64,000 bases of DNA from assembly GCF_000349325.1 (NCBI RefSeq), contig NC_020545.1, forward strand, positions 1-64,000, in the 5' to 3' direction. Shown here piece by piece: positions 17,424 through 25,866 of the stretch. Numbering within the stretch: the stretch's first letter is position 1; each line of letters opens with the position of its first letter. The notes beneath the pieces are model-generated. The model did not search any database, was not told the origin of the DNA, and saw nothing but the letters and a program-made list of their open reading frames with translations. The position numbers and the translations under genes are program-made. Source of the DNA: Streptomyces davaonensis JCM 4913. GTDB taxonomy: Bacteria > Actinomycetota > Actinomycetes > Streptomycetales > Streptomycetaceae.

Positions 17424-18131
17424 ATGGGACGTCACAAGCAGCGCAAGCCGCGCCGCCCACGGCGCGAGAGCGACCAGCAGGCCAAGGAGTGGTTCGGCAC
17501 CGCGTTCCACTCCTCCGAGGGGATGCAGCACCTGGACGTTCGCCAGTCCGGCAACGGCGTTCTGATCACCTCCTCCCCTGCCGAGATCGATGGCGCTCCC
17601 GCCTCGTGGGCGCTGCGTCTGCGCAACGATGACGACGGCCAGGGGCTGAACGACCTGGGCGCGGCCCTCGCTGCCGGGCGAGGTCACGTCCAGGTCGTGT
17701 CCGAGGGGCCTGGACACAGGACGGTCCTTGCGTTCATGCCGAACCACCCCGAGGAAGGCGTCGGCACGCTGGCCCGGGTCCGCACCGACGGCGGCCCGGA
17801 GGGCGACGTCGTCTTCGAGCGGTCCGCAGAACGGCCGATGGGACTGTGGGCCGAGGCCGGGGAAGGTCTTCTGCGGATCGTGCCGCTGCTCGATCCGGAC
17901 GCGCCGCCGGCGGACGAACTCGAGGACTGCCAGTTGTGCCCCGGCTGCTACCGCCCCGTCTACGAGAGCTCTTCCTCGCACACCCTGATCGGTGCCGGTC
18001 CGATGCCGGTGATCGGGCTGTGCAGACTGTGCGCCGAAGGCGCCACACTTCGCTCGCTGCGCCAGGCCGACGTGCCCATCGACCCTCAACAGCTCGCCGT
18101 CCTCGAGACCGTAGCCGCCGCCCTGGTGTAG
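17424..18131 (+). CDS. hypothetical protein with Cys-pair zinc-ribbon-like motif
   Basis: 235 aa starting at ATG 17424 (GAGG 6 nt upstream). The first 20 residues are very basic (GRHKQRKPRRPRRE). The middle is a soluble alpha/beta domain. Two Cys pairs, CQLCPGC near residue 172 and CRLC near 201, could bind zinc. It ends at a 13-bp perfect terminator. No family assignment; nucleic-acid binding is plausible from the basic N-terminus and zinc motif. Confidence 0.6.
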   Translation: MGRHKQRKPRRPRRESDQQAKEWFGTAFHSSEGMQHLDVRQSGNGVLITSSPAEIDGAPASWALRLRNDDDGQGLNDLGAALAAGRGHVQVVSEGPGHRTVLAFMPNHPEEGVGTLARVRTDGGPEGDVVFERSAERPMGLWAEAGEGLLRIVPLLDPDAPPADELEDCQLCPGCYRPVYESSSSHTLIGAGPMPVIGLCRLCAEGATLRSLRQADVPIDPQQLAVLETVAAALV

Positions 18132-18146
18132 CCGGGCCGCCAGCCC

Positions 18147-18176
18147 CGGGCAAGCCCTTCACAAAGGGCTTGCCCG
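18147..18176. terminator. bidirectional terminator between convergent genes
   Basis: CGGGCAAGCCCTT and AAGGGCTTGCCCG (13 bp, perfect) with a CACA loop, between the convergent genes ending at 18131 and 18191. Confidence 0.8.
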
Positions 18177-18190
18177 CGTCGCGCGCGGCG

Positions 18191-19246
18191 TCAGCGGCTG
18201 GCGGGCTCGGGGTAGCGACGGCGGCGCCGGTCCGGGTCGTCGACGCCGATCTCGTACCAGGGCTCGCCCCGCTGGAGCCGGGGCAGGGTGTTCACCCACA
18301 CCGCGACGGCGATGCCCTTCACGTCGTCGGCAAGCGCCTGGAGGCGGTTGTCGAGCAGGTGCTCCTCCTTGCCCGCCAGGACGACGTGCAGCCGCGGGAA
18401 GGTCTTCGAGCGGGTGTAGCGGTGGCGCTGCCAGAACGGGAACGTGCCCCCGATCGTGCCGCGGGCGCCTTCCCAGACGCGGTGCCCGGCGTAGCGCTCG
18501 TAGTCCCAGACCTCCTTGGCGAGCCGAGCCTGGGACATGGTGCCGTTGTCGAGCTCGAAGAGGCGCACCTCGCTGGTCTTGGTCGGCAACGCGAGGACGG
18601 CGTCGGTGTTGAAGCTCAGGCCGGTCTCCTTGATGGCATGGTTGACCTCCACCTGCCAGTCGGTCAAATGCTTGCGGCCGCCGAAGGCCAGGATCATGTC
18701 CGTCACCGCGACACCGTGCGGACCAAACCCGGCAAGAACGGCCTTCGCTCCGGTGCCGGCCTTCGGTCGCAGAGGCAGCTCGCTGCCGTCTGCCAGAGCC
18801 TTCTGTCCCGCCGGAGTCAGGTTCCAGATCGGGTGCTTGCCCGCCTTTCCGTTCGTCTCCGCCAGCCCGAGATCCGCCAGCTTCTTCATCGCCCTGCGCA
18901 CGTACGACCGGCCATCCGACTCCTCCTTCGTGATCACCTCAGCCATCTGCCGCACCGTGGCTATCCGCACGCACCCCAGCATCCGCAGCGCATCGGCCCG
19001 CACCTTGGCCGCAGGGGTGGACTTCTTCCCCTTCGCCGATGTCTCAGAGGAAGGGAGAGAGGTGTCATCGTGCCGGGAGGCACCCTGGCGGGCGGTGTGA
19101 GCTGCGGTGATGGGCACGACATTGGAATCGTTCACGGCACCGTTCACGACACTGGACTCCGGGCCGCCCACAGGCCGCTCAGCACCCCATGACCAGGTCG
19201 GGCGCGGCTCCGGCTCGGGCTGCCGGGCGCTGCTGGCGTCCGTCAT
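18191..19246 (-). CDS. replication-relaxation family protein (copy 2)
   Basis: 351 aa. A disordered N-terminus of about 75 residues is followed by a winged helix (ALRMLGCVRIATVRQMAEV, RRAMKKLADLGLAET), then VAVTDMILAFGG, DAVLALP and EVRLFELDNGTMSQARLAKE. These correspond in order to the core of the copy at 6326-7222 (PDALLYY, FVEVDRATMGPERLAAK). Glu and Asp in these strands may be catalytic. SD AGGAG lies 7 nt before ATG 19246. The two copies are clearly divergent, so this is not a recent duplication. Confidence 0.75.
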   Translation of the reverse strand: MTDASSARQPEPEPRPTWSWGAERPVGGPESSVVNGAVNDSNVVPITAAHTARQGASRHDDTSLPSSETSAKGKKSTPAAKVRADALRMLGCVRIATVRQMAEVITKEESDGRSYVRRAMKKLADLGLAETNGKAGKHPIWNLTPAGQKALADGSELPLRPKAGTGAKAVLAGFGPHGVAVTDMILAFGGRKHLTDWQVEVNHAIKETGLSFNTDAVLALPTKTSEVRLFELDNGTMSQARLAKEVWDYERYAGHRVWEGARGTIGGTFPFWQRHRYTRSKTFPRLHVVLAGKEEHLLDNRLQALADDVKGIAVAVWVNTLPRLQRGEPWYEIGVDDPDRRRRRYPEPASR

Positions 19247-19367
19247 GACGAAGCTCCTCACACAGGTGGCGCAGGGGTCCGGATGGAATCCCGCTGTCAC
19301 CTGGTAGAGGTGTCGTGAAAGTCGACGGTGTGACACTCCGCTGAGCGCCGTTACCGAGCCGTGATCG

Positions 19368-19835
19368 TCAGGCGGGTGAGGTGCAGAGCTCGAAGACGAT
19401 CGCGAACGAGGTCGTCACCATCGGCACCGCCATGGCTGGCGGCATCACCGCGTGCGTGGTCTGGCCGTGCGCCATGCCGTTGCGGATCTGCCGACCATAG
19501 TCGAGGTACTCCGCCTGCCGGGCCGTCAGGACCCCGTCGGCGGCGCCCTGCTTGATGAGCTGGTGCAGCGGCCTCTTGCCCGCGTCCGGGATGCGGTCGC
19601 GCAGCACGATCTCCACCGAGATCAGGGAGTGCATGACCGCCACGGTGGAGAACTCGTAGCAGTAGTACGACTGACGCAGCAGCTCGCGGGCCGTACGCAG
19701 GACGGTCGCCGCGGCCTCGGGCACGCCGTCGGGCACGACCAAGTCCTCAACGAGGTCGTGCATGTCGGCGAAGTTGTCGACGAAGAGGTGGGCGCGTTCG
19801 TCCGGGACCGGGAACGGCAGCCGCTGCGTGGTCAT
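19368..19835 (-). CDS. HEPN-like helical protein
   Basis: A 155-aa, all-helical protein. Near the C-terminus, RQIRNGMAHG contains R118-N119-x3-H123, the RNxxxH (Rx4H) signature of HEPN domains, in the expected position after two long helices (RTARELLRQSYYCYEFST, SVEIVLRDR). Active HEPN proteins are RNases of toxin-antitoxin and defence systems; others are only structural. No nucleotidyltransferase antitoxin lies beside it. ATG 19835 is preceded by GGGAG. Confidence 0.55.
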   Translation of the reverse strand: MTTQRLPFPVPDERAHLFVDNFADMHDLVEDLVVPDGVPEAAATVLRTARELLRQSYYCYEFSTVAVMHSLISVEIVLRDRIPDAGKRPLHQLIKQGAADGVLTARQAEYLDYGRQIRNGMAHGQTTHAVMPPAMAVPMVTTSFAIVFELCTSPA

Positions 19836-20494
19836 CCCCGCGGTCTCCCAGCGGCACGCCCCAGGCGGCAGCGGCCTTTCCCCCGGGCGTCGCGCAGCGT
19901 GCCGGGACGGAGATTCCTCCCCTGCCCAAATGGGCGGAATGTCACAGGTAACGGAAGTGGACAAGGGGCAACGCGAGCCCCAGCGCTGCGAGTCCGCTCA
20001 CCGTCGGTACGCGAAATCTGTCCACAGGCGCCCGCCCTGAAGATCGCTTGTGAGGCCGCTCGCTCCGCACCGGGGGCGCCACGGCCGGGCGGGCTCCTCT
20101 ATCAAAGACCCCCTTGACCACGACCTGATCGCCAGACGAAACGGGCTGTGTCAAGGAGAATCGTCCTCGGCTGCGGACCCGGACAAGGGGGTCCCGCGCG
20201 TCCGGCCTCACCTGGTCAAGGGGTCGGTCGGCGGTGGGCGCACCGGTGCGGTGCGGGATATCGGGTGCGGCACACCGGTCGCGCGCGAGAGTGCCGAGCA
20301 TCGTCGCGTGGGTCGGCGCCGGGTGCGGTGTCGTCCATCGCGATGCGCACCACGATGGCGTCCATCGTCATCCGGCCCACCAGAGTGGACTCCATACTCA
20401 GTGGAGCTCACCGGGTGCAGCACACTCGATGTCGTGCATCGCCACTGGATGCAGAACATCGTGGGTTCCACTCGGTGGACGATGCCCGGCATCG
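19836..20494. other. intergenic, short-repeat-rich; candidate transfer origin region
   Basis: 660 bp without a believable gene, just downstream of the relaxase operon. It holds ACCGGTG / CACCGGT (20242-20248 / 20273-20279) and many short CGTCCATCG, GATGC and TCCACTCGGTGGA-like inverted motifs between 20330 and 20500. A near DnaA box, CTGTCCACA, is at 20018-20026. It is a candidate oriT by position only. Confidence 0.4.
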
Positions 20495-20830
20495 TCACCA
20501 CAGCCAGAGGTTGGAGTGCCGTACCCGGGACAGGGCGCGAGCGTCACGGCGCGCGGCCGCGCTGCCGATCCGGTTCTGCCGGGAGCGTGGTCGACGTGAC
20601 TGCGCGGCGGCGAGGCGGCGGCGTCCGGCGTCTTGGAGCCGCCGCCGTTGCTTGCGCAGCACCGCCTTCTTCACCGCCTTCCCGGACCGCTTCCAGACCG
20701 GCTGCCACCCGCGGGACTTACCAGGCTCGGGCTCCGGGTCCTCGCCGAGCGCGGCGGCCATCATCGCGCGGGCCGCGTGGGCGCGGGCAAGGATGTCCTC
20801 GATGCTGGGATGTTCTTCCGGGGTGCTCAC
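20495..20830 (-). CDS. small basic protein coupled to relaxase
   Basis: 111 aa. The N-terminus is acidic and helical (EEHPSIEDILARAHAARAMM), the rest strongly basic (KKAVLRKQRRRLQDAGRRRL), ending in LWLW. The GTG start has a perfect SD, AGGAGG, and overlaps the relaxase stop by 4 bp (GTGA), so both are made together. A DNA-binding relaxosome accessory role fits the charge and position but is inference. Confidence 0.65.
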   Translation of the reverse strand: MSTPEEHPSIEDILARAHAARAMMAAALGEDPEPEPGKSRGWQPVWKRSGKAVKKAVLRKQRRRLQDAGRRRLAAAQSRRPRSRQNRIGSAAARRDARALSRVRHSNLWLW

Positions 20831-22644
20831 GCGAATCCTCCTGTGGTCCGGCTCTGCGGTTGCTGGGCGCCGGGCTGCTGGGTGTGCGGCGGCGGGGCCG
20901 TTGCGAGTGCAGGTTGCTGTCGGGGACCGTGGGCGAGGGCACGCTCCCGCACGCCGTCCTGGAGCTTGGCGGCTGCGGCTTCGAGCGTCCGACGGGTCTG
21001 CTCCACCGTGTCGGCGTCGGTCCCCTGTTCCAGAAGGCGGCTGGCCTTCCAGTCCGAGCGGAACGGCCGCGGGCGCGACCTCGATGCGGCGGGCACGGCG
21101 ACGGCGCGCGGCCGGATGCGGGAGCCCAGGCGGTCCGCGCGGCGCACCGCCTGGCTCCGGACCCTGAGCGCGTCGGCGGCGAGGCGGGCCCGCTCGTACT
21201 GGGGCGCGAACCGGTTGCGGGTCAGTGGGCGCAGCACCGCCTGGTCCTCGGTGTCGCGCGGGTACAGGGCGCGCAGGTCGGCGGTCATTTTCAGGCCGCG
21301 CCCGACGGGGCGGGTGTAGTCGTCGACGACCGCCTGCACGATCTGGTCGTCCAGGCCCGGCTCGTGAGGCCGGCCGCGCAGGACGTAGGAGAGGTGGCGG
21401 CGGGCTTCGGCAAGCAGATGGTGGCGCTTGAACGCGCCGCGCATCACGTACACCACGGCGACGACGTCGACGGCCGCCAGCACGATGTCGACCACCGGCC
21501 GCACCCGCACCCACACCGCCGCGGCCGCCGCCCGCGCCCGCTCCGCCAGCCGGTCGACGATGTCGGCGCCATAGGCCCGGATCGCTGAGGCCCGCCATCG
21601 CTTGCGCAGCTCGGTCAGCGAGCGCAGCTCCGTGCGCTTGGGCGGGCGCGTCTGGTCGGCGGCCTGGCAGGCCAGCGCGTAGGCGGCCCGCTCCCCCGGC
21701 GCGTGCCCCTGCCGTTCTTCGTACTTGGCCGTGAGGACGGGCAGCGCGTCCTCGATCTGCTGACGGCGGGTCGACTGCCAGCCGATGAGCCGCTGGTCGA
21801 TGCCCGCGATCTCCATGACGGGCCTTCGGCCGGGCGTCACCTCGCGCGGCTCCCACGCCCACCCGAGCCGGGCGGACACCTCCTCCATGAAGTACAGGAG
21901 GTAGAGAGTGTCAGCCGCGACGATGTGGGTCATAAGCGAGTCCGCAGACAGGTTGCCCCACGTGCCCTTGTCGTCCGGCCGCCGGACGCGGATCGACACC
22001 ACCGCATGATCGTGAAGAAGGGGCTTTGACTCGGCAGCTCTCGACTCGTAGTGCCGGAACACCGCGACGATCAGCCCATCCTTGATCGGCTTGCGGATCT
22101 TGCCGCCGCTCCTCCAACGGATCTCCGCGACCGAATCCTCAAACCACGCCAGCGTCTTGTCCCGGGCGATGTCCTGGCACAGCTCCAGCACGAGCCGGGT
22201 CTCGTCATCCCCGAGCGCCCACGCGATGTGCGCCGTCGACGGCGCACGGAACACCAGGTCCATGGCCAGCCAGGGGGTGCGCTCCTTGGCCTTCTCGGTC
22301 TTCGGCGACTTGTTGTGCTCGATGGGCCTGCCCAGCACAGTGGCCCGCCGCGCCTTCGCCGGGCTCCTGCCCTCCCCCAGGAGCTCACGCTCGATCCGGT
22401 CGGCATCCGGGTGCCGGCCTTCCCCCAGGAGCAGTTCGGCCTGCCGCTCGGTCACCACGTCCCCAGCCGTGAGGCCGACCGCGGCCAGACCGCGCCCCTT
22501 CCAGACGCCGGGCGGGACACCGGCTTCATCCTGGGCGGCACGCAGCGGCGTACCCGCCGCGCGGTGGCCGTCGCCGACCATCACGCCCCGGAAGAGATAG
22601 CGCCACCCGTTCCCCGGTCGAACCTCCGATTTACTGATCACCAA
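20827..22644 (-). CDS. MobF-type relaxase without helicase domain
   Basis: 605 aa. The N-terminus follows actinobacterial MobF (TrwC-like) relaxases: Y16 in GWRYLFRGVMVGDG as candidate nicking tyrosine, then GVPPGVWKGRGLAAVGL and ELLLGEGRHPDA. MDLVFRAPSTAHIAWAL occupies the KSxS-type position. The metal-binding histidines are H198 (FRHYESR), H211 and H213 (LLHDHAVV). Classical members exceed 1000 aa with a RecD-like helicase; here the region after about residue 330 is basic, helical and Pro/Gln-rich with no Walker motif. It would nick at an oriT for single-strand transfer, with the helicase supplied by another protein. Confidence 0.8.
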   Translation of the reverse strand: MVISKSEVRPGNGWRYLFRGVMVGDGHRAAGTPLRAAQDEAGVPPGVWKGRGLAAVGLTAGDVVTERQAELLLGEGRHPDADRIERELLGEGRSPAKARRATVLGRPIEHNKSPKTEKAKERTPWLAMDLVFRAPSTAHIAWALGDDETRLVLELCQDIARDKTLAWFEDSVAEIRWRSGGKIRKPIKDGLIVAVFRHYESRAAESKPLLHDHAVVSIRVRRPDDKGTWGNLSADSLMTHIVAADTLYLLYFMEEVSARLGWAWEPREVTPGRRPVMEIAGIDQRLIGWQSTRRQQIEDALPVLTAKYEERQGHAPGERAAYALACQAADQTRPPKRTELRSLTELRKRWRASAIRAYGADIVDRLAERARAAAAAVWVRVRPVVDIVLAAVDVVAVVYVMRGAFKRHHLLAEARRHLSYVLRGRPHEPGLDDQIVQAVVDDYTRPVGRGLKMTADLRALYPRDTEDQAVLRPLTRNRFAPQYERARLAADALRVRSQAVRRADRLGSRIRPRAVAVPAASRSRPRPFRSDWKASRLLEQGTDADTVEQTRRTLEAAAAKLQDGVRERALAHGPRQQPALATAPPPHTQQPGAQQPQSRTTGGFA

Positions 22645-22734
22645 CCCATAGAACCCCGGCGTTGTTCTGCGGAAAAGCCCGATCCGGGGTCCTTCCCGCC
22701 GGGCGGGAGGCCCTCACCAAGTCCTTACCGCAGC

Positions 22735-22749
22735 GCCCGCCAGGCGGGC
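22735..22749. repeat. short palindrome upstream of relaxase gene
   Basis: GCCCGCC-A-GGCGGGC, perfect 7-bp arms. An imperfect hairpin of similar sequence (TCCCGCCGGGCGGGA) lies at about 22694-22708. They sit in the 156-bp gap between the relaxase and the divergent 22801 gene: regulatory, or an alternative oriT location. Confidence 0.35.
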
Positions 22750-22800
22750 TGTCACAGCAGCCCGAGACGGTAAGCCGCCGACGTGTGCACAGTCCGCCGC

Positions 22801-23001
22801 ATGATCAATGAACCGCTCTACGGAGACCCCTGCCCGCTGTGCTCGCGACTGCTCCGGATCGAGTACAGCCGCACCCGCCCCTCCGCCCAGCAGGACCACC
22901 CGGCCCGCGTCTGGATCACCGGATACCGGTGCGCCGACTGCGAGGCCGCCCGGCCCGAGCAGTGGACGGAGGTGATGCGGGTCCTCTACTGCGACGGCTG
23001 A
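22801..23001 (+). CDS. small zinc-ribbon-like protein
   Basis: 66 aa with two CxxC knuckles (CPLC near residue 11, CADC near 44) separated by 30 residues, a typical treble-clef or ribbon layout. An in-frame GTG at 22783 is the alternative start. It is divergent from the relaxase gene. No function can be inferred beyond likely zinc binding. Confidence 0.55.
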   Translation: MINEPLYGDPCPLCSRLLRIEYSRTRPSAQQDHPARVWITGYRCADCEAARPEQWTEVMRVLYCDG

Positions 23002-23185
23002 CGACGTCGTGCGAATGCTGCGCCACAATCACCCATCCATGCCTCCACCACAACAACCGACACCAGCGTCAACCAGCGCACGTCGACGGACCACTTCCCG
23101 GCCAACAGCAGAGTGCCTGGCGCCAACTGCTTGTCGAGAACGTCCCATCCAGCACCAGTCAACGCCTGTTGGCGGACAGACACTT

Positions 23186-23200
23186 CAAAACCGGGTTTTG
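23186..23200. promoter_or_regulatory. parS-like palindrome 1
   Basis: CAAAACCGGGTTTTG: 7-bp arms CAAAACC/GGTTTTG around one G/C base. Upstream of parA, 184 bp before its ATG. Strikingly AT-rich for this window. Confidence 0.7.
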
Positions 23201-23235
23201 GTCACTTCGCCCTCCACGGTCGTCAGCGCGTGGTC

Positions 23236-23250
23236 TAAAACCCGGTTTTG
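23236..23250. promoter_or_regulatory. parS-like palindrome 2
   Basis: TAAAACCCGGTTTTG, one outer mismatch from copy 1 and 50 bp from it. It lies upstream of parA, where it may serve both autoregulation and partition. Confidence 0.7.
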
Positions 23251-23369
23251 ACGCGCCGGCCATCGGCCCGGATCTCCGAGCCATGGCCCGTGCGTGCCAT
23301 GCTGTGCCGGTCCGCTAGTACCGACCTCTCAAGAGGCCGGGAAGCACACGGAGCCCTGGAGTACCACTC

Positions 23370-24104
23370 ATGGCACGGATCACCGCGCTCATCAACCGCA
23401 AAGGCGGAGTCGGCAAGTCGACTCTCACCGTCAACCTTGCGGCCATCACCGCTCATGTCCTGGGCGAGTCCCCCGACGGCGAACCCGACTACGTGGCGGC
23501 CGTCTCATCCGACCCTCAAGGCTCCACCACTTGGTGGTCCGAACGCGTCGGGGACGATCTTCCCTTCTCCTTCATCCAGACCCGCTCTCGCGCAGACCTC
23601 GCCTTCTTCCCTGAGCTCAAGAAGTCTCGCAAGGTCAAGCGAGGGTTCATTGACACCCCAGGTTGGATTGACCTCCCTGAGGACGAGAAGCAGCACGCCG
23701 GCGATCCCTTCGGCGAGAGCGCCGCTGCCGACGCGATGCGCGCAGTCCTTGAGGTCGCCGATGACGTCATCGTCCCCATCGAGCCCGAGCCGCTCGGCTT
23801 CATGCCTACGCGCGACACCATCGAGGAAGTCGTCAAGCCGCTCGGCAAGCAGTACTGGGTCGTCATCAACAACTGGGATCCCCGCGACGGCGAGGCCGAC
23901 CTCGAGCAGACGAAGAACTTTGTCCTGGGACAGGGTTGGAACCTCGCCAAGACCGTGATCCGCCACTACAAGGTCCACACTCGAGCCGCTCTCGAAGGCC
24001 TGGTTGTCACCCAGTACAAGAAGAATCGGGTCGCGATGGAAGCCCGCGAGGACTTCTACAGGCTCGCCCTCGAAGTGGGGGCCGGGAAGAAGGGCCAGGT
24101 TTGA
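23370..24104 (+). CDS. parA: ParA-type partition ATPase
   Basis: 244 aa. The deviant Walker A motif KGGVGKST is at residues 11-18, immediately after an N-terminal strand as in small (type Ib-like) ParAs with no HTH. FIDTPGW supplies the Walker A' / switch segment near residue 93, and DDVIVPIEPEPLGF is the Walker B region. GGAG lies about 10 nt before the ATG. It overlaps parB by one base (TGATG). It would form ATP-dependent dimers on nucleoid DNA and move ParB-bound plasmid. Confidence 0.92.
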   Translation: MARITALINRKGGVGKSTLTVNLAAITAHVLGESPDGEPDYVAAVSSDPQGSTTWWSERVGDDLPFSFIQTRSRADLAFFPELKKSRKVKRGFIDTPGWIDLPEDEKQHAGDPFGESAAADAMRAVLEVADDVIVPIEPEPLGFMPTRDTIEEVVKPLGKQYWVVINNWDPRDGEADLEQTKNFVLGQGWNLAKTVIRHYKVHTRAALEGLVVTQYKKNRVAMEAREDFYRLALEVGAGKKGQV

Positions 24105-25246
24105 TGGCGGCCTCCAAGCGCAAGGACTGGTCCGAGCTCCTGGGTAGCGGCAGCAAGACTGGTACGTCGGAAACCGACGCGTCGGCGGGGCCAGCAGAGC
24201 CGCCCGTCACCGTGCTCATGCACACCATCGTCGGTAACCCCGACAACCCGCGTCCGGAAGAGGACTACAGCGACGACGACCCGGAATTCCGGGAGCTCAA
24301 GGCGTCTATGAAGGAGATCGGGCAGCTCCAGCCGCTCGCCGTGGTCTCCCGTGCCGTATTCGAGCAGGCCAAGCCCGAAGCGGTCGCCCAAGCGTCTGCT
24401 AAGACCCGCAAGCTGCTTCAGGGCGCTGAGTGGGTTGTCGTCACCGGCAACCGGCGCCTTGCCGCTGCCCGGCAACTGGGGTGGACCCGGATAGACATTC
24501 GCGTCCAGGACCAGCTCGGTGACGAGGATGGCCGGATCGACGAAGCCGTCATGATCGAGAACATCCACCGCAAGAACTTGGCTCCCATCAAGGAAGCCGA
24601 GTACCTGGCGGGGATGGTGAAGCGGCACGGCAGCCAGGAGAAAGTCGCCGAACGCATTGGGAAGTCGCAGATGTTCGTCTCCCAGCGGTTGGCTCTGCTG
24701 AACCTGGCCCCGGACCTGAGGGAGGAGGTCGACGCCGGCACACTGAAAATCAAGGAAGCCCGGCAGGTTGCCCGAACCTCGGACCACACAGAGCAGCGTG
24801 CTCGCGTCGCCAAGGTCAAGGCGCAAGCGGCCCAGTCAAGGCCCGCAACTCGGCGTGAGGCGGCGTCTGTCCAAAACCCGGTTTTGAAGCCAGCCTCCGA
24901 GCAGGGGCCTGCGGCCGAAGGAGCGCTGGTTCAAAACCCGGTTTTGGACAGCGACCTGCCGCCAGAGGAGGATGGCGCGCGCGACGGTGCGCCAGCTGGC
25001 CTGCCGGGCCCGCGGTCGGACGGCCCCGCCGACGCGGAAGTCGCACACGGCGACAGCGGCCGCCCTGTGCGTCAGTTGCCGTACGACGATCCCGTGTACG
25101 TCGCCATGCACCTGCACGCGAAGATGGAGCTGCCTGCATTCGTCGAAGGGGCACGCGCATGGCTGGGGATTCTGCGGACGGAGCATCCTGAGGAGTACGC
25201 GGCGCTGGTACGTGAGCTGAGCGAGCTGGAACCGCAGTCGGCCTGA
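24104..25246 (+). CDS. parB: ParB-type centromere-binding protein carrying internal parS-like sites
   Basis: 380 aa. The N-terminal CTP-binding ParB domain contains VVVTGNRRLAAAR (G115-N-R-R118), followed by MIENIHRKNLAPIKEAEYL and the HTH SQEKVAERIGKSQMFVSQRL. A linker at about residues 240-330 has low complexity; within it the peptide QNPVL occurs twice, because two copies of the 15-bp palindrome lie in the coding sequence. A C-terminal helical domain (PAFVEGARAWLGILR) probably dimerises. It ends at a 20-bp perfect terminator. Partner of parA one base upstream. Confidence 0.92.
   Translation: MAASKRKDWSELLGSGSKTGTSETDASAGPAEPPVTVLMHTIVGNPDNPRPEEDYSDDDPEFRELKASMKEIGQLQPLAVVSRAVFEQAKPEAVAQASAKTRKLLQGAEWVVVTGNRRLAAARQLGWTRIDIRVQDQLGDEDGRIDEAVMIENIHRKNLAPIKEAEYLAGMVKRHGSQEKVAERIGKSQMFVSQRLALLNLAPDLREEVDAGTLKIKEARQVARTSDHTEQRARVAKVKAQAAQSRPATRREAASVQNPVLKPASEQGPAAEGALVQNPVLDSDLPPEEDGARDGAPAGLPGPRSDGPADAEVAHGDSGRPVRQLPYDDPVYVAMHLHAKMELPAFVEGARAWLGILRTEHPEEYAALVRELSELEPQSA
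24872..24886. promoter_or_regulatory. parS-like palindrome 3, inside parB
   Basis: CAAAACCCGGTTTTG within parB, at about codons 257-261. Identical to copy 4 and differing from copy 1 only in the central base. Confidence 0.7.
24932..24946. promoter_or_regulatory. parS-like palindrome 4, inside parB
   Basis: CAAAACCCGGTTTTG, 60 bp after copy 3 and in the same reading phase, again encoding QNPVL. The spacing (50 bp upstream pair, 60 bp internal pair) keeps the sites on roughly the same DNA face. Confidence 0.7.
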
Positions 25247-25267
25247 GTTCCCAGGGCCCCGAAACGC

Positions 25268-25317
25268 AAGAAGGCCCGTACCCCCGCAGCGCTTGGCGCG
25301 GGGGTACGGGCCTTCTT
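25268..25317. terminator. bidirectional terminator after parB
   Basis: A perfect 20-bp stem (25268-25287 / 25298-25317) with a 10-nt loop, ending AAGAAG/CTTCTT so that short T-runs occur on both strands. It separates parB from the convergent gene at 25336. Confidence 0.9.
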
Positions 25318-25335
25318 CATGCTCAGCCGTGTGCG

Positions 25336-25866
25336 TCAGGGCGCCCAGGCGGCGGGCGCTCCTTGGTCGGGGTCGGGGAGGCCCGTGGCGGTTGCCGGGG
25401 CGGCGGGGTGCCGCATGGCGGTGATCGGGACCGCGCCAGGCTCGGTGGGCGGTGCCCAGATCATCCGCCAGGTGTCTTCCCACTCGCAGCCGCACGGGTG
25501 GTCCGGGTGCGGGCGCCGTAAGAAGACGGCGTGCGTGTGGACGGCCCGCGGGATGCGGTGGATAGGCACCGAGGGGTCGTCGTCGGGGTAAAGGTGAAGG
25601 CTGCGCCAGCCGTGGACACGGTCCATGAACGCGGCGGCGGCCTCGATGATCTGTGCCCACCGGTGGTGCCCGAGGACGACGAACCTGTCCGGGTAAAGCG
25701 CCTCGTCGTTCGGCGCTCCGATGCCGGCGACGTACAGCCCGCTGTAGGCGATGAACCCGTTGTCGGCCGCATCCTCGCTGCTGGGGGTCCAGATGCCTTC
25801 GGCGGGGACAGTCGTGCCGTCGTCGGCTTCGCTGGTCTCAATCTCGTACAGGGCCGTCGTCACCAC
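25336..25866 (-). CDS. hypothetical protein
   Basis: A 176-aa acidic soluble protein, not recognised. It has a C.C pair (PCGCEWEDTWRMIW) and a Pro-rich C-terminus. Two adjacent GTG codons (25866, 25863) can start it; both overlap the stop of the upstream gene, so it is coupled to it. Last gene of the leftward accessory run, ending at the parB terminator. Confidence 0.6.
   Translation of the reverse strand: MVTTALYEIETSEADDGTTVPAEGIWTPSSEDAADNGFIAYSGLYVAGIGAPNDEALYPDRFVVLGHHRWAQIIEAAAAFMDRVHGWRSLHLYPDDDPSVPIHRIPRAVHTHAVFLRRPHPDHPCGCEWEDTWRMIWAPPTEPGAVPITAMRHPAAPATATGLPDPDQGAPAAWAP

Noticed and set aside
16410..18089. 559-codon minus-strand open frame
   Set aside because: Opposite to the 16167 and 17424 genes and across the repeat-rich gap; composition is that of an antisense frame in GC-rich DNA.
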